NCBI GenBank assembly: GCA_037903475.1 | Contig: JBAJFG010000384.1 | Location: 1,061,001 to 1,125,000 of the forward strand | DNA length: 64,000 bases | Direction of reading: 5' to 3' | Origin: Ancylostoma caninum | Lineage: Eukaryota > Nematoda > Chromadorea > Rhabditida > Ancylostomatidae | Part shown: piece by piece, positions 10,401 to 22,400 of the stretch | Numbering within the stretch: the first letter of the stretch is position 1 | Layout: every line of letters starts with the position of its first letter | The notes under the pieces: generated by a model | Database searches by the model: none | What the model saw: the letters and a program-made list of their open reading frames with translations, nothing else | Told to the model about the DNA's origin: nothing | Made by a program: the position numbers and the translations under genes

Positions 10401-13400
10401 TGTTGGATGACAAACAATCAGTTAGAGTATCCCCAGACTTCTCCAGTTTGAAATGAATTAAAATGAACTGGCTAAAAAACCAACAAAGATGGAAGCGATT
10501 GCGACGTTACATCGTCTTGCATTGCCTCCAAAAGCCACATTTGTGGTGCATCGGAGTTCGATCCGGTCGGACAACAAAGAAGACGTATTGATCTCCGTTA
10601 TCCGGCCAAACGGACCTCATCGCTTCTGGCCGCCTGTTTTTCTCGAGGATGTGCTCAGAATTAACTCGCGATGTGAGTGAGTGGGAAAGATGTTCCGATA
10701 GCCACGCCCCATTAAATATCATCTTTCTTACGTCTGGGGTCTCCTCATTCGCATTATCCATGTGGTGATATGCCATGGGCCTTAAAAGCAGTGTCTCTCG
10801 GGCATGGAGATATCCACAGATTCAAGTGGGCGCTGATTCCAACTATGTGCTTGATGTCAGAAAACACCCTCAAAAACCCCTACTTTTAAAGGCAGCACCC
10901 ACGATAATCTTCACCTTCGAACTTTTGAGAGTTTTCGAACCTCAGGCATTGTCCCGACAATTCTATGATGGAAATGCTGTCAGAAACTCCGCATTTCATG
11001 AGATATCACAAGCATAACATCAGTTCAACAGTTCGAACCTAGCCCGCTAGTACGAGTTGACCTGCTGCGCAGAAATAGCCGTGGGGCGATATTGGAACGA
11101 ATCAGCTGCTCTCATATATAATCGCTCAGCTTTTCTTTGAAATACCATTCTTATGTACACTACTTTGGCTGCAGCTGTCTGTTTGCATTCTAATCTTACT
11201 TTTCACCAGCTGTTTTCCGTTTTCTCTTTTCATAACAACCATTTCTTCCTATTTTGTGTGTTTGTACAATTTCTTTTCGATTCTTTCCCAATTGTACTCG
11301 TTTTTTCTTGACCAGTAAGTCTGTGCAGCCCACACTTCATCTTCTTCTGATTTCTGTTTTTTTCTGACTTGAATATGCTGCAAAACCACGAAAATATCCA
11401 AATCCGTCGAGGAAATACGTGGCGATCAAGTCAGTGTTATCGACTTTTTGCCCTACCCCATGCCTGACAACTCGACCGTTTTGTTCAATCGCAGCAAATT
11501 TAGAGTATCCGAAAATTGTTTTCTTGTGATTTTCAAGTGGAATTGAACCTCTTATTCGTGTTCTTCATGGTCGAAAACCCAAGGTTATCTTGAAATCTTG
11601 GAGTTGAAAATTTCCGTGGGTGCTGCCTTTAAGGCAAAATTGGATACACGAGCGGACGAGTTTCCTCGCTAAGAAGCTAGAAAAAGTGGAGCTAAGAAGT
11701 TGAGATTGCACATTAAAATGAACTTTTCAGCAGCAGCTACTATCAAACAAACAAACACTTTCGTGTTGAAAAACCACACCGTACTCTCAGCCAGCTCTTG
11801 CTGCGTAATGAACGCTCTCGTGCACTGGCCGAGAATTTCGAAATTCTCGGCCAAAGAAACTCGTAACTTACAGGGTTTTCGACGTTTCCACAAAAGTTAA
11901 AGTACATCTTTGTGCTCAGCGGCTCGCGTATGTTCGACTCGGATGGGAATCTAGAATGGGGCTCATGAGCTGAGACACTGCCTTGAAGCTACATTTATAG
12001 TGCTTATTGTTAGCTATAGTGAGCCCGATTCGGTCGGATGATTGAAGATACGTATTGATCCTCGTTATCCGAAGATTGATACGTCTTATTTCTCATTCGA
12101 CCGGATCGGACTCCGATGAACTACTCAGACGAAAATGTCAGGACATGCGGAGGACGATAGTCCATATTTCTTAAGTTTACTGATCATACGGTGACCGCTT
12201 ACTTCGAGACATGCGGAGGACGTAGTCGAGGGGTACGATATAGGCCCGAAAAACAATCGGGACTTGCGGAGGAAGTAGCAGGGGGTGCGACATACCCCCG
12301 AAAACTATAAAAGCCTCGGATACGTGCGGAGGAACTTGATAGGTAATCTCCGATATCACAGAGCAGCGATTTCTGCCTATTTCACCACAGTTTGTAGCCC
12401 CAAACTCCATCTTTCTCCTACAATATCGCTCAACAGGTGTGTTATTGTGTGGCTTAGAGGTGACAAAGTCTCTGAAGGCCTATTCTACAATTTGAGCTCA
12501 CTTCCTATTCATAAAGAAGCTGTTTTAACACCTTATACAGAAAATAGCGCTTGTAACTCTGTATGCCGAGAGATAGAGTCTTAGCGGAAAGATCGTTTTT
12601 GAGATTTTTATAATATTAAACGAGATTTTTATAATAATAGAGAATGTGTGAACTGTAGAAAACAATGGCGACCATGAAAGACCTTAAAACAATTGGTAGT
12701 TCTGTTTTTGAAGGGTTTAAGGCTGAACCAGCACTTTCTTGGGTTGCATGCACAAATTACGGGACATCCCCGGATCCGACTCAAACTTCGGTTGCTGCGT
12801 GGACAGTTTCCCGCTCTCCTTCACTGACCAGGCTACGTATGATCCTTGGCCAGATTACGCATGTGAACTGTAGTTTGGCCAGGAAACGGGTGATGCCTGC
12901 TTAGGTTGCGGGACAGGACTGCCTGGCCAGTATTCGGATAATGCTAGGAAATATCAGTTGCAGCATCTCATAGTTTTCCGTAGTCTGAGGAGGTTCAGAG
13001 CTGCAGCTCATGTCAAGTGGATGTGTTCTTCGGAGTTTTCCTATAACGTCGAAAATACGCAGTTTTGCCATCGAAGAGGATTTTCTCTACATGACATACC
13101 AGTGAAAACTTGCCGCAAGTACCGACCATGGTGAGGGAACACTCCCAGTTAGACTATTGTCCAGTTTCCAAGGCAAAGGCTGTAATATGAAGTGGACAGT
13201 GCCCACGTTGCCAGCATAGTCGTCTCTGCGATTCTCAAAGGTGGGTTCCCATGGGTTTCATGGGACATTACATTGTTTGAGACCATGTTATGTTAATTTT
13301 GTGGACGCCCGGAGTGAGGCCTGAACAGTTTTTGGGTGATGTCCGAACGGTTTCGGGGTGTTGACTAGACAGATCCTGGGTGTTCCTAGCTGCCTGTCAA

Positions 13401-16400
13401 AAGTCACACGGCAAAGCACAACTTGCTTCTTATAAGCTATGAGACTTTTCTTCTAAAGGTAGACATCTTTGTCCATTTTTTCTTTAAAATAGAAGTCCCG
13501 GGTGGGCTAGCCTTTTACGATTATTTCTGGATAGAGGACTTACCCGGCCTCGTTTGGGTGTTTCACTGCTATTTAACACTGAAGCGGACAATTTCTAATA
13601 CTGATAAATACACTCAAAATGCCTAACATTGTCATCAAGAATCCATTTTTCCTCCACCACGTTTTAAATGAGAAGGCGCTTGGATGGTTAATCCATGGAT
13701 GGAATATGTTTGCCATGTTTGCTGTTACCATTTCAGAGAACCCTAGTGGACCATTCCCGAGCAGGACATGAGTGATTGGTAAAACGAACTGCTTGATAAT
13801 TTCCGGCAAAGTTGAAGACGTACGCGTTGCCAAGCAATAGCCCTTATCGAAGAACCTTAACACACCTTACCACACTGACCCCCCCCCCCCTGGGACAAAG
13901 TTAATAAAATCAAAGAGTCAACGAACAATCAATGTGCCGTTGCTTCATCGCAACGTGCTCGCCATATTCGTGTTCAGCACATTAGTAAAGCACATGTACT
14001 CCCTGTACTCACTGTCTCGAAAGGGGAAAATCAGCAAAATCCATAAATAGGTGATTTTGGACCGAGTTGTTGTCAATTTTGGGTTCAGCGAATAACCCAT
14101 CAGAGATGTTGTCAGCGGCCCCTGAGCAAAAAGTCGAAGAATCAATGGGATTGATGTAGTCGATGATGAAATCGATAGGGGCGGATATCGGCGGAAAGCT
14201 TGCTCGTACCTTCATAGTCCTATAGAGGGTTACATATTCAACGTTTAACCTTGATCAGTATAGATCGGGTCTTTTCTCTTGGAAATGCACTGGATAGGAA
14301 CATTAGTGAATGCCTCGACTAGCCCCTCTTGAGCGAACGGATGGAGCAAAGGTAAAGCAGCGGACTGACGAGCAATCGAAGAAAAATGGTAAATGATCGG
14401 TGGGTTGGCTCGAAAACTCCTATCTTCAGTGAGGGTTCAAGAAATCCCCATTTCGGGACTTACGGAGAACTGAATCGTGATTTGCGGTCTGTAACAGACC
14501 GGGTCTCCTGACTAAATCCTTTCGGTGCCCTGCAGTAGTCCTAAACAAGTGTGCGATACTTTGTCTGAGTATCCTCTGAGTACTATCTGACAAGGGAAGG
14601 ATACCAAATGTCTGTGGCACTTCAAAATGGAATGTGCCTCATAATATGAAGTTGACGATGCTGATCTCGATTATGTTCTCCATTAGTGCCTAATACTACT
14701 GCGCAAAAAGTTATAGCCTTGTCTGTGCAGTACATTCGAAGGTACAGTTTCTACATCCACCTCCCGTGAACCCACAAAATAGGCGTTGTAGTGCAACATG
14801 GATGCAGAATTCGAGATCAGTAGCTCAACTGAACCTGTATGCAAAATTTCAGCGAAAAAAGGCAAGAATTACGGTTAGACAATCACCCCTTCATCATTTA
14901 CTACTACTACCACTCACGAGGAAACGGTCATTGGGTATAGGGTAGTTCAGGCATCTCGCAGATTCCATCCAAATTTTGCACATAGGGGTAATTTCAGGTG
15001 CTGATCACGATTATCAGCATCATTTTGCAAGCCTCTAACATTTTAATGTCGAAATTCAACACTTTTGTTTGGTTTTCTACGGTAATTGCTGTTCAATTTA
15101 CCGCAAACCTATAAGAATGTAGTGGCGTCACGAAATGGATATCATATTCGTGTTCAGCACTTCAGATAACCCTATTATGGAAATTTTCAACAAAAAAAAA
15201 CTTGAAAATTTGGGCTCACGTGAGTCCATCAGCAGTTCCACTGTCGACGAAGTCGGGGTAGTGAAGATCTTTGAAAACGCTTTCAAGCTTTTAGAATATG
15301 TATTTGCAAGTAGAAACACTTACAAAAAACTGCATAGAATAGATTTTTAGAGAAAATCAGTAGCTGGGAGAAAATGCAAAAGTACGACACCTGAGGGGAG
15401 TTGAACCCGTGAGGGTATTCACGGGAACGGAGACACTTACCACTGTGACACACTTCCTTGAACTACCTGACATACCTTATTCTATGTATACCTTCTTATC
15501 ACTTGCGTCTGGAAAAATGAATATAAATCATTGAAGACGCGAGGCTGGGCCAAGGTCAAGATAGTTTTGAAATCAGAGCTTCGAGATGCACAAGGCAGTG
15601 TACACTCCCCACGAGGAAGTCTCCGAGTAAGCAAAGTTCCCTTGTAATTAGTAGTAGTAGCGACTGATCAAGGCGCAATTCTTTACCCGTAGTGATGCAT
15701 TTTCCGCTAGGATTCTGCATACAGGGTTACTTGGACTGCTGATCACGAATTCTGCATTCATTTTTCACGGCAACGCCTACTACGTGGGGTTAAGGTGAGT
15801 TGATGCAGAAACTGCTCATAATACTGCACAGACAAGGCTATAACTTTTTGCGTAGTAGTATTAGGCACTAATGGAGAACATAATCGAGATCAGCATCGTC
15901 AACTTCATATTATGAGGCACATTCCATTATGAAGTGCCACAGACATTTGGTATCCTTCCCTTGTGAGTACTTTGTCTGAATGAATGAGTGAATGAATCCG
16001 CGCCACGCCTCGTCCATCTGGCTAATCCTCTTCCTTCTAGCTGCATCGTACTCAGACACTTGGTGCGGCCAGCCCCCCAACCAGTAGGTGCCGACTGGCC
16101 GAGCGGCTGCTGATCACCGGCCGGCGTCCAGCCCATCACCGCATGCCGGCCGGGAAGCAGTCCATCACCGTCCGGCCGCTCTACCACATCTACGACCGGT
16201 CGGAGATTGTTTCATGGCCGGCCGGCCGGCCGATCGACTATGGCAGCCATGGTCGGAATGGTCGGTTAGTGGTAGTAGGGTAGTGATAAGGGATGAAGAT
16301 ATCAGCCGAGAGAGACAGATCAGAAGCACGGATGGCCGAGTGGATAGAGCAGCGGGCTCTCAAACAGCCAGAAACAAAGGTCAGGTTGGTTCGATTCCAA

Positions 16401-19400
16401 TCACTGGTAGAAGAAAGCTAACACTGCGAAAACAGGTGAAGGATTTGCAAAGAGGCACCTTTTCCAATTCCTGATGATAATTTGCTGATTTCTGCTGCCT
16501 TTTTATCACTACGGATCCACAGCTGCGTAGAGCCCGGAGCTCTTCTGTGCGAGGCACTGCGCAACCGGACGCGACCGGACGCAACCGGACCGGACCAAGC
16601 TGCCAGAGGTTGTAATACTACTTGCTGCCATTTGAGTGGTAATCGTGGACAACCTTGTCCCGAGCACGCGATTTTGAGCAGCAGCGGCTGTACCCGCTCG
16701 AGTTGGGGCAGTTCCGGCTGAGCGGAACCCCCGCCGGCCGGCCTTCTCTACCGTTACCAGCCGGGTTACGGCCAGTGATGGTAGAGCGGGCCGGCCGCAT
16801 GAAGTGTTTGAGTACCGGCCTTTTCCCTTTCATACAGTCTTGTAATCATAGGCATATCTTTTCAGAAACTTGGTGCTAACGGCCCGCTCTACCATTCCCC
16901 GTCAAGGAATCACCGGGTCGGCAATAGTAGAGCGGGCCGGCCGATGGTGAGCCTCCGCTGAGCTGGAATTGCTGAAATCGAGTGGGTACAAGAGCTACTG
17001 CTCCAAATCGATTGCTCAGGGTAGCATTGTCCAAGATTACCTGTCAGAACAGTTCCACGTTTGAAGCGCTGTGGATCGAAATAGGAGCAGCACGAATAAG
17101 CAATTTCCCATCGGGAATAGGAAAATATGATTCATTACAAAGTTCGTGCATGTTTCCGTAGTGCTAGCTTTATTCTACTATCAAGTGGATTTGAACCAAC
17201 CTGACCCTTCTTTATGAATGCTTGAGAGAATGAACCCTTCTTTGTGAATGCTTGCTTCACCTACTCGGGCATTCGTGCTTCTAACCTGCTTCAATCGGCT
17301 GATGCCTTCATCTTCTATTAGTTCTCTACCATCATCATTCGACCGTTCCGACCGGGCCGGCTGGAGGGCTGAAATGGTCGACCGGCCGGCCGGTGATGGG
17401 CTGCTGCTCAGCCGGTAGATGGTGATGAGCTGAGCGCCGTTCGGTAATCAATAGCCGCCAGGCCGATTCTAGGTATAGTAGAGAGGACCGGCCGGTGATG
17501 GGCTGCTGTTCGGCCGGTGGACGATAATAAGCCGGGCGATGGCTCGCAGCCCGGCTGGTCCGCACCTACTGGTCGATCGGGCCGGCCGGTCCAAGTGTCT
17601 GAGCTAAGACTTTCAAACTGTGGTGTAAAAAACTTCCAGTCATTAATTAAATGAGCATAACAGGAAGTGGGCCGAAACTCCTTAAAATCAAAGTAAACAT
17701 CAAATTTTGTAATCTTTTCGCAAATGACGTGATGCGCTGAACACGGATGTGCAAGCAGTTTTTGACCAGTGTCTGCTTCTCGTGCACAGACAATCGCACA
17801 CAGACACACATACTAAGCCAACTAATAGATAGTGTGGTGTTCAGGAGTGATACAGGTGAAACGGGAGTTAGGGGTGCACCCTATAAAAAGTCATAGGCTT
17901 CACCTTGTAAGCCTAAGCCAAAGCACTAGCCTAAGCCTAAGACTATTCCTGTGCTAAAGCATGGGTTTAAGCCTAAGCCTAAGGCTTAGGCTCAGGCTTC
18001 ACAGGAATGCCCCCCCCTATCTCCATTTTCACCGGCGATAAATTCCGTGAGCTTCGTTGCCTATATAGAAAACATGTTTGCAATTCAACTAAGCAGATAA
18101 GATTTGGTAGTTGTATTGCCATTGCGTTGATGGTGCAGTAGCTCGCATATCAGCGATCTGGCAATCGATGTGGAATTCTGACATTCTGTAGACCATTCAG
18201 CAGATTTCAATTAAGCCCTGTGATATCTTCCCAGACGAACTTTTGGAACTTCCGCGGAGCTTGCCGATTTTCGGAACTTCCGCGGAGCCTGATTTACTAC
18301 TGGAGCTCGATTTTCGGAACTTCCACGGAAATATGACGTCATTCGTCGATTTTTTCGGAAGTTCCGCGCAAGTTCCGCGCAAGTTCCGAATGGGGACGCA
18401 GAGAAAAAAGTAGCTTCGGAACTTCCGCGGAGCTTCGAGACAGATAGAATGATCCGAGAAACTAACAGATCAAATGACATATTTTCGTCCATTTTTATAG
18501 TGATATGTTCTTGATTGACTTCGGCTAGACAAATAAGAAATCGTGATAGAATAAGAAAATTTTTACGCTACTTTTTCCTCGAAATTCACTTCTAGATGCC
18601 CCAATAATGACGTCTTTAATGTCGAATTTTGGGTAAAGCTCGTGTCATATAAATGTACCACTGGGATTATCCCCATAAATACGAAAATATAACAGATTTT
18701 TGGCAAAGAGGAATTTTTCCATGTTATCATTGATTTTGAAACCTGACGCAGATACGTAGCACAGTCAGAGGGCAGACCTGCTTGAAGCTCATCTTCAGAG
18801 AACGTAGATACTACAGGCGTAATTAGTGCTACGTGGTGGAACGATATGTGGTGGGATTCATGATCCCATGATTTTTGGCATCGGGACGCTTGGAGGTGTT
18901 CATCACTCCATGTTGGCCCATTTTACCTTATTACTCGAATTATGATTGACTCTATAATGCGCGAATTACGTCACTCTTGTTCGATTTCGGAACTTCCGCG
19001 GAGCTAGTTCGGAACTTCCGCGGAGCTTATTCGGAACTTCCGTCGGGTCACCCGCAGAAGTTCCGAAAGTTTGTCTGGGTTATTTGATAGTCATTCCAAC
19101 AATATATTTGAATAGGTTTTGTTTTGGATCAGCTCAATTTCCTGCTCTCCCCTCATCAGTTGGAAGGTGTTCAGATCCACGTCCAGCTACTCAAACCTGC
19201 AATGATGGCCGAAGTTTTTTCTTCATCACATTTGAATTTCCGCCCGGAGCAAATATCAACTATTCTTACCTATGTAATCATTTGTGTGCTACCTTCAAAT
19301 GCGCCAACTCTGGTGCAGTTGCACTGCGCTAGTATGAACATGATTGATGAACTGGCTCTCCTGCACATGTGTTTCGTGCACGCACGTAAACATGCTCTTA

Positions 19401-22400
19401 ACAAGTAGAACAGTTTTAAGTGGAACATTTATACAGAAACTAAAGGTAAGCAAACATGTTCACAAATATTTGCGTTATTGGTCTTAAGTATGTGCATACT
19501 TCCTGTGGGTCCTTCGAATCTAGCGGCGCAACTGCATAGTGTAGAAAGAAGAGATCCTTTCCTGGGGGCCCCTTCTGAAATTGGTATTTTTTCCCTTGAT
19601 AAACGAGGAGATTAAATTCGGCATACCGTTCGTGTGATTTCAATTTTTTGAGTCTCTCCGGCACCAATGAAACCCTCCACGGGCTTGAATTGATATTTGT
19701 TGAAATTGTTGCATTTAATTTTGTAGACGAGATTTGTTTGACCTGTATTTATATTTATTAACGTGTAGTGCCGATTGCACCCACTAGCATCGAATACCAT
19801 CGTGTATGGAAAAGTGGCGAGAGCCATGCTCGAATGAATCCTAAAGATGGGTTGAACTCGTTGGCATCCACGCATCGTTTTGAGCACCCTCCAAACCTGT
19901 TATCAAAAAATTTCACGAAAGAACGAGTACATATGCCTAGTGTACTGCATTTCAAATCATTAACTTGCAAGAGCTGTTTAGTTTCAGTGTAAGGATGGCG
20001 CACGAAACTGATTCGAGAGCGAATCGCTTTGAATTTTAGTGTATTTTCTCTTAACTTCATGAGCCTTATTCATATTAAGCGCGTAAGACGGGGGTATGTA
20101 TATGATGATATAGGCATATACCAGATGCTTGCGTCAGATGCACCCATCAGTGGGCAAAAAAATGGGCCGCCAAATTTTCGAAATTACTTTACAATACAAA
20201 TAAAAAGCCTTGTATTAGTTAATTTTTAATTGTTTATTTTTATAACTTTTTAATATAATTTTTATTTATTGTCTATTATTATAATTAATATTTTTATTAA
20301 TTTTACTTTCCATCTGGGTCCCCAAAGCGGCGGAGACCCCACTTTTTTCCACGCCCCCCCCCCCTCCCGCCCACTTTCTGCGTCTGCCACTAAGCCAACA
20401 TTAGCGGCTGGTGCGATCGATATGCACTGATGTCACAGTCACCAACATCAGCAACGATCGATCGCCAACAACGGCGGCTATCCATCGCCAATTTTGGCGG
20501 CTGAAGCGACGCTCCGCCCACAATCGATGGGCACCGGTGTCACAGCCGCCAGCGACGGCGACGCAGAGTGCTACGCTCCACGTGCACCATAACGCCTGTG
20601 TCAGGTATCGCTTATCGTATACGTAGAAGACACGTGCACCGAACACACGCATCGAATATACATAAATTGCCCCTATGGTGCACCCATTCCCATTCGAGTG
20701 CCCCATCTGCGCCTGAGCTGTGTCAGGAGTGCGTCTCAGACAATTTTTTCAACATATACAGTCACGGCCAAAAAGATATGATCAGCGTCATTCTCACAAG
20801 ATAATTTTTTGCTATAACTCACCTCTGCATTGAGCTATCCAGATGAAATTTGTTTATCTATTGAAGCTCTTTGGGTGCTTTCTAACAGCGGCTTATCTGG
20901 GCAGAAACTCAATTCTTGAACTTCACTAAGCTTGAACATCAATTTCCTTGGCTTCCTTTGACTTCGTCCAATATCTTCACTACCACCTTCTGAGAAGAAT
21001 GAAGAGGTGATGCAGACCAAGAACGCAATGGGCTATTTTTTTTTCGTCAAATGTCATTGCTGCATTTTCATCTGCTTCCCAAATGCGAGAACCAAAATAA
21101 GTGGTAGAATTTACCAAAAAATCTCCGTTGTTGTATCTAAATGATACTGACTGCGTTACAGTTCCTATTTCAATGTCAGAATAGTTGTCAGTAGCGGATA
21201 TCATAGAAATATCCTCCATTGGAACGGTTGTCTTTTGCTCGAGATTACTGAAAACACTTTTTTCACACTTTTTTGGGCTTTTTGGTAATCGCACTTTCTC
21301 ATATGCAGAGAAGAACTACAGAACACGATTGTTACAGCAAATCAAAAGGAGATTTAGAATAACTCCTCCGCGAAACAAAACGAAACGATACAAACGAGGA
21401 ATCATCTTGTCGATGAAAGTTGTGAATTCGGACTTGGAACGCGATAGCTCTGCTTGAAAGCAGATTGCGTCAATGTTATGCAGCGCAAAGAAAGAATACT
21501 TCGACCCTCATCACATCCTAAAATTTTGTCCGAATAGCACGATCCCAAGTTATGATGAAAAGTTACGCCTTCAACACGACACTGATCCATATCTTTTTGG
21601 CCGCGACTGTACATTCGCGCAACTGAGTCACACAAATTTAATTATTCCGCAATTCATGCGTTCGGAATATCAAAATCTGTAGTGCATTCATGGATTAGAG
21701 GGAGAAGGGTAGGGGATCCCTGTCCGTTGGGAAAATGGGGTTTTGGATAAGCCGCTGCACTGCCAGATGAACAGCTACACTGCAGGAAAGACCGCTAAGC
21801 GTATTTGTTCGGCATAGTGAAGCAGAAAAGCACTCTCCATTTGTACATAAAATATGATACTATTATATTACATAACAGGGTGTGTGACTAGTATTGGCTC
21901 CTGAAATGACTCCTGAAAATCCCAGGATTATTATTAGATGCACTAATCGTTGTGATCAATTTCCTCATATCATACAGAAAACAGTAACGAGACCGTTTTC
22001 GTTCCATTCCATCTCCATTCTCGTAGACTTCTTTGCGAAACTCGCGAGGGAGGACATGAGTGGTGCGTCGCAGGGATCGTCGTTTACCTCACACCTTTTT
22101 TTGTAGTTTGGACCTCTAAGATCTACTGTTCCATAAAAGTATGGGGTATTTGGGAGTCATAATAATAATAGCAGCAAGGAAACATTGAACAGGTATTGTA
22201 GCCAAAGATAGAGGTGCGGAAGAAATTTCTCTTCTCCAGTTCTTGTTCATCGCCAGGGATAATACAGTGGAGCCTACATAATTGCCCTTAAAACACAGTA
22301 TTTTCATCCTCAGCCAGATTCGGATCGCCTTGATCACCTTGATTCCCGCTGATCTTCGGATATACCGAGTGGGTGCCAGCAATCCTTCCATTTGTCCCTC

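Larger units (their letters stand above)
10549..12117. mobile_element. Element with ~50-bp inverted ends CATCGGAGTYCGATCCGGTC
   Basis: CATCGGAGTTCGATCCGGTC at 10549 is repeated inverted at 12117, and similarity continues for about 50 bases (ACGTATTGATCT). A second direct copy of the end lies at 12024-12070 and makes a local hairpin. Another MITE (10886-11632) is nested inside. No clear target duplication or transposase was found. Confidence 0.5.

Noticed and set aside
19124..19408. 94-codon plus-strand ORF upstream of the second SSP gene
   Set aside because: Starts at TTG, no recognised family, no convincing exon boundaries.
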